Below are positions 1 to 9,157 of a stretch of 64,000 nucleotides of DNA, piece by piece. The notes under the pieces were generated by a model. The model was given only the letters and a program-made list of their open reading frames with translations, did not search any database and was not told where the DNA came from. Made by a program: the position numbers and the translations under genes. Source of the stretch: Silvania confinis (GTDB taxonomy: Bacteria; Pseudomonadota; Gammaproteobacteria; Enterobacterales; Enterobacteriaceae). Where the stretch lies: NCBI RefSeq assembly GCF_025564085.1, contig NZ_JAMGZJ010000069.1, positions 107,506 to 171,505 of the forward strand, in the 5' to 3' direction. Position 1 is the stretch's first letter. Each line of letters starts with the position of its first letter.

Positions 1-558
1 GTTCGTAACCAGGGTTCAGGCACGTTTGTTGCCCCTCACGTGCGCCAGTCGCTCCCGTTCCTGGAAAGTTTCAGCGAAATGGCGGAGGCCACCGGAGGCA
101 AAGCCAACAGCCTGTTGATTGCATTTGAACGTCGTCAGCCCACGCGGGATGAACAAACTCTTTTTCAACTCACTAGCCCGCGAGCAGAGGTGGTCGAGCT
201 GAGCCGCCTGCGAAAAATTAACGGTATTGCCGTTTCCCTTCAGACGGCTATTGTCCCTGCTGAGCTCCTGGGACCGATTGAGGATATTGGCGAGTCGCTT
301 TACCTCTGTCTGGAGAAAAAAGGCGCTCCCGTCACGCGTGCAGTACAGCATTTCAGCGCGGCGATAGCGGATGAAGCGCTTGCCCGTCATCTCAGCATTG
401 GCAGGAATGAGCCCGTGCTACTTGTCACCCGCACCGGCTTTTCTCATGACGATCGCCCCGTCGAACATACCCGCACATGGTGTGTGAACGAATATTACGA
501 CTTTACGATTGAACTGCACCGCAAGTCGCGCGGTGAAGACAGCAGTGACGGCAATTAA
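1..558 (+). CDS. GntR-family regulator, UTRA domain (5' end outside window)
   Basis: The reading frame is open from the first base and ends at a TAA at 556-558, so the gene is cut by the window edge. The first residues, VRNQGSGTFVAP, match the end of the winged helix-turn-helix wing of GntR regulators. The rest fits the UTRA effector-binding domain of the HutC/FarR subfamily, with LSRLRKING early and a final HTRTWCVNEYYDFTIEL strand pair. In that family the protein is a cytoplasmic repressor released by a small metabolite, often a phosphosugar or histidine-pathway compound. The ligand cannot be read here because the regulated genes lie upstream, outside the window. It overlaps the converging small exported gene by four bases. 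Confidence 0.85.
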   Translation, partial: VRNQGSGTFVAPHVRQSLPFLESFSEMAEATGGKANSLLIAFERRQPTRDEQTLFQLTSPRAEVVELSRLRKINGIAVSLQTAIVPAELLGPIEDIGESLYLCLEKKGAPVTRAVQHFSAAIADEALARHLSIGRNEPVLLVTRTGFSHDDRPVEHTRTWCVNEYYDFTIELHRKSRGEDSSDGN

Positions 559-947
559 TTGCTGATCTTGTAGAAAGAAAGGATGTCTTTGCCTGTTTGT
601 TCATTTTCCAGTGGCATCTTGTAACCCAATTCAGTCTTAAGGGATCCGGTGAGAAAACTGTCCATCAAAAGTTTGGCGTTAAAATAAATCTTTAAGCGTC
701 CGTTAATGTTTGTTTTGATAATGGCATTTAGCTGTTGAGCGCAGTCACTGCTGTCTTTTAGTCTTAAATTGAGGGAAAAGATATCCTGAGGTTCGATGTG
801 CGTAATTCTCATCCCTGCTATACACTCTTTTTTCAGGATGAATTTTTGGCCGGCGGATTCGTAGTTGAGCCCAATTTCGGCACTCATCACCATTTTTGAA
901 AAAATAATACAGAATACACCGACGGCTAATTTTTTGAATATTGTCAT
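555..947 (-). CDS. Small exported protein resembling the SecDF P1-head fold
   Basis: 130 residues. The start at 947 is chosen because AGGAG stands eight bases upstream; longer in-frame starts lack a ribosome site. The N-terminus (MTIFKKLAVGVFCIIF, then SAEIGLNYE) is a Sec signal peptide, so the mature protein should be periplasmic. The mature part, LNLRLKD...NINGRLKIYFNAKLL...LKTELGY, resembles the periplasmic P1-head subdomain of SecD, where a similar strand pattern contacts translocating protein. That similarity is judged by eye. There are two cysteines in the mature part. There is no SecD membrane part nearby, so if the fold is right this is an orphan domain. Function unknown. Confidence 0.6.
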   Translation of the reverse strand: MTIFKKLAVGVFCIIFSKMVMSAEIGLNYESAGQKFILKKECIAGMRITHIEPQDIFSLNLRLKDSSDCAQQLNAIIKTNINGRLKIYFNAKLLMDSFLTGSLKTELGYKMPLENEQTGKDILSFYKISN

Positions 948-1096
948 ACTGATTACTCCTGTAGGCTCACTTCCTGATAAGAAAAAAGATACGCATCTGA
1001 ATTTAACACAATGCAGCGCTTTAGCCCCCTGCAGATAATAGTAGTTGCATCGACCCGTTGAACTCACAGTGAACAGCAGACATTGATATTGTCATT

Positions 1097-1966
1097 CTAA
1101 CTTAGCCTCCCCACCCATTCTGTACAAAACTCCAGATATGCCCGCACTAATGCCGAAGGATATTTATGGCGTGCATAGACCTGGTGTAGTGTGACTTTTT
1201 TCTGGGGCTGATGAGGTAAAAGCTGTACCAGCTCTCCGCTTTCAAGCCAGGGTTTGGCCGAAAAATCCAGCAACTCGACAACCGCCTTGCCGCTCAGGGC
1301 ATAATGGATAAGTCCCTGTAAATTATTAGAGGAAAAGACAGGTTTATATTTAACTTTTTCGCTTCCCGATTGCCATTCAAAAAGCCCCTGATTCAAACTT
1401 TCCCAGGCCGCAACCGGGAGTCGGGCCATTTCTTCCAGTGTCTCAGGTGTACCGCGACACGCTATTAATTCAGGGCTGGCGACAAATAATGTTTCCAGAG
1501 TCATAAGGGGTTTGGCAATTACGTCATCCGTATTCAGGTCACCTAATCTGAGCGCCACATCGACGCCATCCGCGAACAAATCCACGACCCTTTCACTGGA
1601 ATGACAAAATACGGTTATATCAGGATACCGTTGTTGAAACGCGATCAATAGATCCCACCACAGTGAGAAATTAGGCGGAATGGACAGGCGTAATTTTCCC
1701 TGTAGCCTGTGTGCCGAGGTGACGGACTTTTGCGCATCGTCCAGTAACTCAATACCCAGACGAGCCTGCTCAAAGAACTGTTGCCCTTTATCGGTAGGTT
1801 TAACCCCCTGCCGCGAACGCTCGAGCAGCAGTACATTCAACCCCTGCTCGAGTTCATTCACTTTCCGGCTTAACGTGGCAATCGGGACCCCAGTCCTGTC
1901 ACTTGCCGCAGAAAAGCTTCCGGCATTCACCACCGAGATAAACAGTTTCGCTGCATTAAAATCCAT
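1097..1966 (-). CDS. LysR-family transcriptional regulator
   Basis: 289 residues. The start at 1966 is preferred over an ATG at 1978 because GGAAAGC sits just upstream of it. Residues 1-60 are the LysR winged helix-turn-helix (FSAASDRTGVPIATLSRKVNELE) and the rest is the periplasmic-binding-like effector domain (LQGKLRLSIPP, DVALRLGDL). It diverges from a nitroreductase gene with about 140 bases between the starts, the usual arrangement in which a LysR protein controls the divergent gene and itself. The effector is unknown; quinones, nitro compounds or oxidative stress would fit the neighbour. Confidence 0.9.
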   Translation of the reverse strand: MDFNAAKLFISVVNAGSFSAASDRTGVPIATLSRKVNELEQGLNVLLLERSRQGVKPTDKGQQFFEQARLGIELLDDAQKSVTSAHRLQGKLRLSIPPNFSLWWDLLIAFQQRYPDITVFCHSSERVVDLFADGVDVALRLGDLNTDDVIAKPLMTLETLFVASPELIACRGTPETLEEMARLPVAAWESLNQGLFEWQSGSEKVKYKPVFSSNNLQGLIHYALSGKAVVELLDFSAKPWLESGELVQLLPHQPQKKVTLHQVYARHKYPSALVRAYLEFCTEWVGRLS

Positions 1967-2105
1967 TGTGCTTTCCATTATTGAGAATCAAATTCCTATT
2001 TTTGGCGATTCCATTCCATTTTGCAAAGAGTAAGATTTCTTCTCGGTCATTCGGCAGCAGAGTCAGCTTCCGGTCTGATATAGAAATTCTAAAAGGAAGC
2101 ACAAA

Positions 2106-2783
2106 ATGTCTGAATCAATGCTTTTTCGTGATGTCGTGCGTGAACGCCATTCAATGCGTAATTTTCTTCCTCATCCGGTTCCGGAAGACATTCTCCGTTC
2201 CGTACTGGAGGATGCGCAGCACTCACCTTCAAACTGTAATACTCAGCCCTGGCAAACACATATTGTCTCAGGTTCAAAAAGGGATGCACTAAGCAAGGCC
2301 ATTCTCGCTGCGGATGACGCAGGGCAGTTAACGCCAGACTTCAGTTTTGGCATCGATGATTTCTCTGGTGTCTACCGCAAACGTTATAAAGAGCAGGGAG
2401 CGGCTTATTATCAGGCTATCGGCGTTAAACGCGATGACTACGATCTGCGTCGTGATGCTTCACGTCGTAACCTGGAATTCTTTGGTGCGCCCCATGTTGC
2501 GCTGCTTTTTATGCCGGAAGTGGGCGATAACGTTCGTGTGGCAGGTGATATAGGCATGTACGCTCAGACGCTTCTGCTGTCTCTGACCGCTCACGGATTG
2601 GGTGGCGTTCCGCAGACCATGCTGGGCTTTTACGGCGAAACCATCCGAAAAGAACTCGGAGTAGATCCGTCATTAAAATTATTATTTGGTATCTCTCTGG
2701 GTTACCCGGATATGGCTCACCCTGCCAATCAATACAGGATTAATAAAGTGTCAGTTGGTGAAAGTGTCATATTTCATCAGTAA
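2106..2783 (+). CDS. Nitroreductase-family FMN oxidoreductase
   Basis: 225 residues, typical for the family, with AAAAGGAAGC upstream of the ATG. The FMN-phosphate-binding start ERHSMRNF (about 13-20) and the SPSNCNTQPW loop (40-49) mark a NfnB/PnbA-type nitroreductase, and a GLGGVPQTM segment closes the FMN pocket. Members are homodimeric cytosolic NAD(P)H-dependent flavoproteins that reduce nitroaromatics or quinones. The physiological substrate cannot be told from sequence. It is divergent from a LysR regulator that probably controls it. It is not the house-keeping nfsA or nfsB by neighbourhood. Confidence 0.9.
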   Translation: MSESMLFRDVVRERHSMRNFLPHPVPEDILRSVLEDAQHSPSNCNTQPWQTHIVSGSKRDALSKAILAADDAGQLTPDFSFGIDDFSGVYRKRYKEQGAAYYQAIGVKRDDYDLRRDASRRNLEFFGAPHVALLFMPEVGDNVRVAGDIGMYAQTLLLSLTAHGLGGVPQTMLGFYGETIRKELGVDPSLKLLFGISLGYPDMAHPANQYRINKVSVGESVIFHQ

Positions 2784-2949
2784 CGAGAGCACTTTTAAAA
2801 ATGGAAAACCTACGTATCCGCTTGACACCCTTTAGAACGCCCTTATTTCAGCAACGTCACGATCGCAGGAGGAGATTTTATTACCAAAATAATACGGTTT
2901 TCACCACTTTTATGATGACAACCACTACACCACCAGAAGGATCCTTATA

Positions 2950-3447
2950 ATGTACGCACAGATTACACAGTTCACAAAAATGCTCCACACTCTTTCTCGC
3001 CTGCTTGATAAAGCGCAAGGTCACGCAGAGGCAAATAAATGTGAATCAGCAGTTATTCTGAATTCCCGTCTTTCACCCGATATGCTCCCGCTTACCTGCC
3101 AGGTACAAATGGCATGTGGTACCGCAACACTTGCCACCTCTGTCTTAAGTGGTAATCAAGCCCCATTTTTTGAAGACACTGAGAAAACGATCCCGGAACT
3201 TAAAGCACGTATCGAAAAGACTATCGCCTATATCACATCGATGAAAGAAAGCGACTTCAACGGCTGGGAAGAAAGAATTGTTGCACCCACAGGCTGGGCC
3301 GGGGCCTTTATTGGAAAGGATTACTTTTATCAGCACGCAGTCCCGAATTTTTACTTCCATATGGTGACAGCATACGCGGTCCTCCGTCATAAAGGCGTTA
3401 AGATCGGGAAAATGGATTATATTGGACACCTCCCCTTCATGAAATAA
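2950..3447 (+). CDS. DUF1993-family protein
   Basis: 165 residues, beginning MYAQITQFTKMLHTLSRLLDKA, with AGAAGGATCC just upstream of the ATG. The pattern fits the DUF1993 family, predicted helical-bundle proteins related in fold to DinB; the conserved tail includes FYFHMVTAYAVLRHKGV and GKMDY(I)G. DinB-like proteins often bind a metal through spaced histidines, and H107 and H116-type residues may serve, but this is inference. It lies 166 bases after the nitroreductase gene and could be read from its own promoter. No function is established for the family. Confidence 0.8.
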   Translation: MYAQITQFTKMLHTLSRLLDKAQGHAEANKCESAVILNSRLSPDMLPLTCQVQMACGTATLATSVLSGNQAPFFEDTEKTIPELKARIEKTIAYITSMKESDFNGWEERIVAPTGWAGAFIGKDYFYQHAVPNFYFHMVTAYAVLRHKGVKIGKMDYIGHLPFMK

Positions 3448-3590
3448 TTAACGACCTCACGCACCATTTTTCGCAAATAAAGGTCTTTTTTGTTGCCCTG
3501 ACAACCGTAGACTTCAGTTGACTCAGCGATCTTCACTACGTTATCGGCCACAATGCAGGGTAATGAACTGTACTGTCGAATTTCTTATGA

Positions 3591-3646
3591 CCGGGAGGGG
3601 TTAATTACCTTTTTATAATATAAGGCAATTCCACTCACCCTCCCGG
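3591..3646. terminator. Long-loop inverted repeat between converging genes
   Basis: CCGGGAGGG (3591-3599) and CCCTCCCGG (3638-3646) form a perfect nine-base stem around an AT-rich 38-base loop, just before the stop of the leftward hydrolase. It probably ends transcription from one or both converging genes. The long loop makes a classical intrinsic terminator uncertain. Confidence 0.4.
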
Positions 3647-3655
3647 GCCTGATAG

Positions 3656-4639
3656 TTAACTTCTGGCGAAAGCCAGCAAATCAGGGTTAATTTTTTCAGG
3701 ATCGGTCGCGAACATTCCATGCGGCAGACCCGGATAGGTTTTCAGGGTACCGTGCTTCAACAATTTGACTGCTTTATGCGCGGAATCTTCAATGGGCACT
3801 ATCTGGTCATCTTCGCCATGCATCACCAATACCGGCACGCTGATAGCTTTCAGGTCTTCAGTAAAGTCGGTTTCTGAGAATGCGGCAATACAGTCATACT
3901 GCGCTTTAGCACCGCCAGCCATTCCCTGACGCCACCAGTTGTTTATCAATCCCTGGATGACTTTCGCGCCAGGGCGGTTGAAGCCATAGAATGGCCCTGC
4001 TGGTACGTCGATAAAAAATTGCGCGCGGTTAGCTACCAGTGCGGAACGAAAACCGTCGAACACGTCTAATGGTAAGCCTTGCGGATTGGCGGGAGTTTTA
4101 AGCATGATTGGGGGTACAGCACCCATCAGAACAGCCTTTGCTACCCTGCCTTTTTCAGCATGAGCGACATAACGTGCCACTTCCCCGCCGCCAGTAGAGT
4201 GGCCAATATGAATGGCGTTCTTCAGATCCAGCGCCCTGGCAAGTTCGGCCACGTCTGCCGCGTAAGTCGTCATATCGTTACCTGTATCGGTCTGATCGGA
4301 ACGTCCGTGACCACGGCGATCATGGGCGATCACGCGAAAACCTTCAGATAAGAAGAACAGCATCTGATTGTCCCAGTCATCAGCACTTAACGGCCAGCCG
4401 TGGTGAAAGACGACAGGTTGTGCACTTTTTGGGCCCCAGTCTTTGTAGAAAATTCGGGTGCCGTCTTTGGTAGTAATGATGCCGTTACTCATAGGGATAT
4501 CTCCTGAAGGTGATGATAAAAATTTTAAACCCTGGGCGAAGGATGAGTGAGAGAGCCCAATACTTGCCGACAGTGTGCCGCCAAGGATCAACAGTTCACG
4601 CCTTGAAATATTTAACTTTCCGATTTCTGCGCCTGACAT
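3656..4639 (-). CDS. Exported alpha/beta hydrolase of the haloperoxidase type
   Basis: 327 residues from the ATG at 4639, which follows AAGGAG at a five-base spacing. The N-terminus holds SRREL at 12-16 before a hydrophobic stretch ending SFAQG, a twin-arginine (Tat) signal. The enzyme body has the oxyanion HHGWPLS (79-85), nucleophile elbow GHSTGG with Ser148, an acid in GEDDQIVP and the terminal PHGMFA histidine. It matches cofactor-free 'non-heme chloroperoxidase' esterases, whose true role is usually ester or lactone hydrolysis. An internal ATG at 4492, about 50 codons in, could give a cytosolic form. It is divergent from a GlxA-type regulator. Confidence 0.87.
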   Translation of the reverse strand: MSGAEIGKLNISRRELLILGGTLSASIGLSHSSFAQGLKFLSSPSGDIPMSNGIITTKDGTRIFYKDWGPKSAQPVVFHHGWPLSADDWDNQMLFFLSEGFRVIAHDRRGHGRSDQTDTGNDMTTYAADVAELARALDLKNAIHIGHSTGGGEVARYVAHAEKGRVAKAVLMGAVPPIMLKTPANPQGLPLDVFDGFRSALVANRAQFFIDVPAGPFYGFNRPGAKVIQGLINNWWRQGMAGGAKAQYDCIAAFSETDFTEDLKAISVPVLVMHGEDDQIVPIEDSAHKAVKLLKHGTLKTYPGLPHGMFATDPEKINPDLLAFARS

Positions 4640-4721
4640 ATGCGCTCCTTTACAGTTTTTCAGGTCATCGCAGTGACGCCTTGTGGAACACATTGTCAGG
4701 TAATACGTAAGTGGATACACT

Positions 4722-4735
4722 TGTCATATATGACA
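4722..4735. promoter_or_regulatory. Perfect 14-bp palindrome, candidate operator
   Basis: TGTCATATATGACA is a perfect palindrome in the short divergent region between the hydrolase and the GlxA-type regulator. A further TGACA half follows at about 4753. Its position 16 bases before the regulator start suggests a binding site controlling both genes. The binding protein is inferred. Confidence 0.5.
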
Positions 4736-4750
4736 TTATAAGTGCTAAAA

Positions 4751-5746
4751 ATGACAAATATGAGTTCTTCAAAAAATAGGGTCGTCGCTGAGATTGGCCT
4801 CTTGATTTACCGGGACTGCCAACTCGCCGCTGTGTACGGTCTGACCGATATGTTCAGGATCGCCGCTGATTGGGCTATGAGCATATCTGGAGAGGAGCGC
4901 AAACAAGCAATACGCGTTTCGCACTGGCAGGTAAATGAGAGTCTTAATACGGTGGAATGTGTCTGGGACAGCCATCCAGATGAAGCCCACCGCATGAGTT
5001 ATCTGATTGTGCCGCCAAGTCTGGTGATGCCAGCACTGATGACTTCAACGAAGGTGCCTGCTGACTGGATGAATACACTCTACGAAAGAGGTGTCACGTT
5101 GTGCTCGGTTTGCGCAGGTGCATTTGTTCTGGCCGAAACCGGGTTAATTAACCACCGCCGGGCAACCACGCACTGGGCCTTTGCGCAAACATTGGCAGAC
5201 CGTTTTCCGGCGATAGACGTTGTTGCGGAAAAAATGGTTATCGACGATGGTGATATTATTACCGCTGGCGGCATTCTTGCCTGGATAGATCTGGGACTCA
5301 CCCTGATAGAGAAAATATCAGGAACGGGCACAATGCTTGCCACCGCTCGCTTTTTGCTGGTCGATCCCCCAAGGCGTGAACAAAGTCCCTATGCCGTATT
5401 TATCCCTAATTTTGAGCATGGCGACAGCAAGATTTTGCTTGTCCAGCATCACCTGCACGCCTGCTATTCCGAGCAGCACAGTATTGAGACGATGGCTGAA
5501 CGGGTGTCCTTGTCACCCCGGACCTTTCTCCGTCATTTCCAGAAAGCGACGGGATTAAGGCCAACAGATTACCTACAACAGGTCAGAATAATGAAAGCGC
5601 GGGACGCACTGGAACTTACAGGTCGTGCTGTCGATGTGATTGCGTGGGAAGTGGGATACACAGACACGTCTGCCTTTCGCAGGATCTTCCGCAAAATTAT
5701 GGGCGTGACACCCAGCCAGCACAGGCAACGGTTTAACACTGAATAA
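4751..5746 (+). CDS. GlxA-type transcriptional regulator (DJ-1/PfpI + AraC domains)
   Basis: 331 residues. The N-terminal half is a DJ-1/PfpI amidase-like fold (EIGLLIYRDCQLAAVYGLTD, CSVCAGAFVLAETGLI with the nucleophile-elbow cysteine, TAGGILAWIDLGL). The C-terminal half is an AraC/XylS double helix-turn-helix (SLSPRTFLRHFQKATG and AFRRIFRKIMGVTPSQHR). Such proteins sense small molecules or reactive carbonyls and activate adjacent genes. The start is ambiguous: ATG at 4751 or 4760, or GTG at 4742, none with a clear Shine-Dalgarno. It probably controls the divergent exported hydrolase through the palindrome at 4722. Confidence 0.88.
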   Translation: MTNMSSSKNRVVAEIGLLIYRDCQLAAVYGLTDMFRIAADWAMSISGEERKQAIRVSHWQVNESLNTVECVWDSHPDEAHRMSYLIVPPSLVMPALMTSTKVPADWMNTLYERGVTLCSVCAGAFVLAETGLINHRRATTHWAFAQTLADRFPAIDVVAEKMVIDDGDIITAGGILAWIDLGLTLIEKISGTGTMLATARFLLVDPPRREQSPYAVFIPNFEHGDSKILLVQHHLHACYSEQHSIETMAERVSLSPRTFLRHFQKATGLRPTDYLQQVRIMKARDALELTGRAVDVIAWEVGYTDTSAFRRIFRKIMGVTPSQHRQRFNTE

Positions 5747-5948
5747 TCTGATGCTCTCGTTTTAACCCATTGAATGGGCAGCCTGATATCGGGCATGTGG
5801 ATATGTATATCCCTGGCAGACTTCACTTTTCCGCTGAGCTCCGGAAAAGTGACAAGACGGAGCTTTACTGAAAGCTGATTTTGATTGAGTTGGATTTCTA
5901 CTGAACTAGGCTTACTGGGGAACAGTTATGCCAAATAGCCCAGGTCCA

Positions 5949-5970
5949 CTGTGAGCGAAAAGCGGAAATG
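5949..5970 (+). repeat. Intergenic repeat copy 1 (TGAGCGARAAGCGG)
   Basis: One of three copies of a motif of about 22 bases with core TGAGCGARAAGCGG, all on the plus strand and all in intergenic DNA (see 8023 and 11045). This copy reads GAGCGAAAAGCGGAAATG. The surrounding gap 5747-6022 holds no gene I can support. Confidence 0.5.
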
Positions 5971-6022
5971 GGTAATTATCTGTCATCAGATATAGCTACT
6001 GAAGCTTTGCCGATTCACACAT

Positions 6023-6937
6023 TTAATTTCTACGCTCTGATCTTAAGACCAGCGAACGTAAAAACTCCTTTAATCGCTTTGCCGGAACTGACAGCTGCTG
6101 TTCTTTAATAGTGAGCACTCCCACGTCCATGTAAGTGATACAGTCTTCAATTGTTCTGCGGATGATGCGCTGACCGTTTAGCGACCAGGGACGGTAAACC
6201 AAGTCGGATAGAATGGTAATCCCCAAGCCCTGGGCCACGAGACTGCGAATTGCTTCGAAGGAATTGCTACGAAAGATGATGTTGGGCTGATATCCATTGC
6301 GTTGCCAGATATTGGTGATCACGGTGGGATATTGATCTGTTTCAAGCATCAAATAGGGTAGCTTCTCGATATCCTTTAAGCAGATAGTGGGTTGGCTCAG
6401 CAAAGAATGTCCAGGGGAGACCCACAACTGACGTAGCGATCGAATAATGGTTTCAACTTCAAGGTCGCCACTGAGCTGAATATTTGAGGTTAACAGAAGA
6501 CAAAAATCAACGTGTTGCTGACGCAGAGCTGCCAGCAGTGCATCGTTTGTGGCCTCGAAATAATCGATTTCAAGTAAAGGGAAATGGGTTGCAATATCAT
6601 TGAGCATCTCAGGCAACAGGTAGGCCGAGAGCGTCTGTGCTATCCCAACTCTCACTTTACCGGTAGTCGTTTCAGGTTGACGATACAAGTCTTCTAAAGC
6701 GATATGGCTGTTGGTGATGATAGTGCGGGCATGCATCAAAAAGCGTTCCCCGGCCAAAGTAAGCTGAATCCCCTTGGGCTGGCGTAAAAATAGTTGAGTG
6801 TTAAGCGCCCCTTCCAGATTACGTAACGCAACCGTCATGGAAGACTGCGAAACATGGCAACGATTTGCAGCTTTAGAAACCTGTAACTCTTCTGAAAGAG
6901 CTATGTAAAACTCAAGTTGCCTGAAAGTAAAATCCAT
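6023..6937 (-). CDS. LysR-family transcriptional regulator
   Basis: 304 residues. The N-terminal helix-turn-helix is clear (FRQLEFYIALSEELQVSKAANRCHVSQSSMT, about 5-35), followed by a standard effector domain (KVRVGIAQTLSAYLLPEML, FEAIRSLVAQGLGITILS). It diverges from an EamA-type exporter with under 100 bases between starts, so it most likely regulates that transporter in response to the exported compound. The pairing is inference from layout. It differs clearly from the other LysR gene at 1097. Confidence 0.9.
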   Translation of the reverse strand: MDFTFRQLEFYIALSEELQVSKAANRCHVSQSSMTVALRNLEGALNTQLFLRQPKGIQLTLAGERFLMHARTIITNSHIALEDLYRQPETTTGKVRVGIAQTLSAYLLPEMLNDIATHFPLLEIDYFEATNDALLAALRQQHVDFCLLLTSNIQLSGDLEVETIIRSLRQLWVSPGHSLLSQPTICLKDIEKLPYLMLETDQYPTVITNIWQRNGYQPNIIFRSNSFEAIRSLVAQGLGITILSDLVYRPWSLNGQRIIRRTIEDCITYMDVGVLTIKEQQLSVPAKRLKEFLRSLVLRSERRN

Positions 6938-7034
6938 AGTTTTAAACCATACCTGGTGAACAATAATTTATATTAGCATCTCTATTTCTTAAGCAGTAAT
7001 CTTGAAAGAAAGAAATCTTTGAAAGGAAGTTGTG

Positions 7035-7949
7035 ATGCCTTATTTATACCTAACTCTTGCCGCTGTTTTTTGGGGTGGGAATTATGTCGTAGGTCATTTC
7101 TTAGTGGGTGTAATGGACCCTGTTTTATTATCATTAGCTCGCTGGATATTCACTGCTATACTTTTGCTAACCCTTTACCATAGGCAGGTTCGTGGACAAC
7201 TGATAGCAATTAGGCGTTCTTTTCACATCGTATTCTTCCTGGCTCTATTTGGGCAGGTATTATTCCCATTGACTTTATACGTTGGGTTGCAATATACGTC
7301 ATCGCTAAATGCTGCCATTTATTTATCAACCACCCCTGCATTTGTCCTGTTAATAAATAAAGTAATTTTCAATGAAAGTATATCAACAAAAAATATTTCC
7401 GGGGTAATAATAAGTTCTCTCGGGGTGGTCTGGCTAGTAATCCAGGGGGATTTTAACCATCTGGACAACTTAAAGCATCTCAATCGTGGTGACTTGTGGA
7501 CTATAGGATCGGCAGCAAGCTGGGCGATATATTGCGCATTTCTTCGTATTAAACCCCGTGAAGTGGGAGGAAGTGCATTTGTAGCTGTTAGCGCAACAAT
7601 CGGGGCGGTAATACTGCTTCCGATATCGATTACATCTGTTGCAAGAACGGGCCTTCCAGTGCTCACCGAATTCACCCACAGCGGTTTGGTTATTGGATTA
7701 TTATATCTAATTATTTTCCCTTCATGGCTCTCATATATATTATGGAACAAAGGCATTCAGGCCATAGGCGCGACGCGTGGAGAAGTATTTTCGCATTTCA
7801 TTCCGCTGAGCGGTGGTTTATTTAGCGTGTTATTTCTAAATGTGCCATTACATTTATTTCACTTGGTCAGCGCGTTGTTGATTATTTGCGGTATTGTTCT
7901 CTGTTCTGGGAAATCAGCAAAGAGAATGGTCAATGTTACCACGTCATAA
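7035..7949 (+). CDS. EamA/DMT-family inner-membrane exporter
   Basis: 304 residues from the ATG at 7035 (GAAAGGAAG upstream; a GTG one codon earlier is possible). Ten hydrophobic segments in two EamA halves are visible, the first beginning LYLTLAAVFWGGNYVVGHFL, with the family hallmark LQYTSSLNAAIYLSTTPAFV ending half one and GEVFSHFIPLSGGLFSVLFL in half two. Relatives such as RhtA and YdcZ-like proteins export amino acids or metabolites by proton exchange. The substrate is not readable. It is AT-richer than most of the window, suggesting acquisition together with its LysR neighbour. Confidence 0.9.
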   Translation: MPYLYLTLAAVFWGGNYVVGHFLVGVMDPVLLSLARWIFTAILLLTLYHRQVRGQLIAIRRSFHIVFFLALFGQVLFPLTLYVGLQYTSSLNAAIYLSTTPAFVLLINKVIFNESISTKNISGVIISSLGVVWLVIQGDFNHLDNLKHLNRGDLWTIGSAASWAIYCAFLRIKPREVGGSAFVAVSATIGAVILLPISITSVARTGLPVLTEFTHSGLVIGLLYLIIFPSWLSYILWNKGIQAIGATRGEVFSHFIPLSGGLFSVLFLNVPLHLFHLVSALLIICGIVLCSGKSAKRMVNVTTS

Positions 7950-8022
7950 ACGAAACGCTGTTGGTAAAAATATTGTCCGCCTCAGGTAAAAAGCGTGCCG
8001 GACGTGTCGTTCAGAAGGTCTG

Positions 8023-8044
8023 CTGTGAGCGAGAAGCGGACATG
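8023..8044 (+). repeat. Intergenic repeat copy 2 (TGAGCGARAAGCGG)
   Basis: Second copy, with core GTGAGCGAGAAGCGGACATG, about 75 bases after the exporter stop. Same strand as copies 1 and 3. Confidence 0.5.
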
Positions 8045-8129
8045 TTAGCTCATTATGATTGGCTGCAGCGGTCTATATAAGCCCTGAGAGCAGCCAACTG
8101 GTTGTCATATTAGAGCAAGGAACGTTCAG

Positions 8130-9116
8130 TTAACCCGGTAAACGACTGAGTATGGCACCCGACTGAAGGAGTCGTGACAGCATAAGATCGGGATCGATCT
8201 TTTGGGAGGTGAGATACAAACCTGGACATTCTTCTTCCTGAAGAAGCGATTCTATACCAACAGCCACACCTACCGCGGTCAGGAACGCCTGTCCTTCCGG
8301 ATGCGTCAGCTGGAATTTCAACTTACCATCCCGGCCATCAGTGAGCGTACCCTCGATCTCATAAATAATGTCGACTGATGGTTTTTCACCATGACGGCTG
8401 CCATGAGATTGGCCAAGTGCAAAGTCAACGCGGACTGAGGTTGCGCCGGTGGCGTAAGCCAGTTCTGCAGCATCAAACCCGGGGAAACTCATTCCTGTGA
8501 ATGCAAAACCATCTTCCAGGGTGTATTCCCTCATTTCTTTTCCATCTCGTGGAACTATCCATTGAGAATCTTCAAGCAGCAACCCAGCTTCCTTCTGAGA
8601 AAAATCACCAGAATCGGCCTGACTTGCCGGTCCGCCAAGATCGTTCTCATCCATAAGCGCAGCAGCACGGATAAGTTTTACCTTCTGGAAGTAGCCAGAG
8701 CAATGAATGCCTGCAGAAATAAGGATGCCAGCAAAACTGGTATCCTGAATTAGCACCCTGCAAGCTGGATTACGAAGATACAACGTCAACTTAGGGGCGA
8801 TGTGGTTCAACTGGGTAGCAATACTTGTATAAGGTATGCCGTGTGCAATTGCGTACTGTGCCGGATGAGTGGAAAGATCGTTGGTTAAGACCGCAATGCC
8901 ACTGAATTTCATTGAGGAATCAATGCCCAAATCGGCCCTTAGCGTATCAACTGCGATACCGGTTGTGTTGTCGTATCGCGCGGCGGATTTTTGGGCTTGT
9001 TCTGCATTCCTGCCAGCGATAACCACAGGCAGGTCGGGTAAAAATTGATTCAGACGTGATACCAGGTGAGAACCGACCGTCCCGTAACCACCGATGATAA
9101 GAAAAGGTTTATGCAT
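8130..9116 (-). CDS. Saccharopine-dehydrogenase-like NAD(P)-binding protein
   Basis: 328 residues. The N-terminus MHKPFLIIGGYGTVGSHLV is a Rossmann fold with a GGYGTVG dinucleotide loop. It is followed by VVIAGRNAEQAQ, as in the saccharopine-dehydrogenase NADP-binding superfamily of putative trans-acting enoyl reductases and oxidoreductases. The C-terminal half (SVRVDFALGQ, YEIEGTLTDGRDGKLKFQLTHPEGQAFLTAVGV) fits the catalytic/dimer domain of that group. The substrate is unknown. It lies 41 bases downstream of a TetR gene in the same direction and is probably co-transcribed and repressed by it. Confidence 0.82.
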   Translation of the reverse strand: MHKPFLIIGGYGTVGSHLVSRLNQFLPDLPVVIAGRNAEQAQKSAARYDNTTGIAVDTLRADLGIDSSMKFSGIAVLTNDLSTHPAQYAIAHGIPYTSIATQLNHIAPKLTLYLRNPACRVLIQDTSFAGILISAGIHCSGYFQKVKLIRAAALMDENDLGGPASQADSGDFSQKEAGLLLEDSQWIVPRDGKEMREYTLEDGFAFTGMSFPGFDAAELAYATGATSVRVDFALGQSHGSRHGEKPSVDIIYEIEGTLTDGRDGKLKFQLTHPEGQAFLTAVGVAVGIESLLQEEECPGLYLTSQKIDPDLMLSRLLQSGAILSRLPG

Positions 9117-9157
9117 AATTAATCTCTGAAGGGGAAGCGTTAATGGAAATCAGTCGT

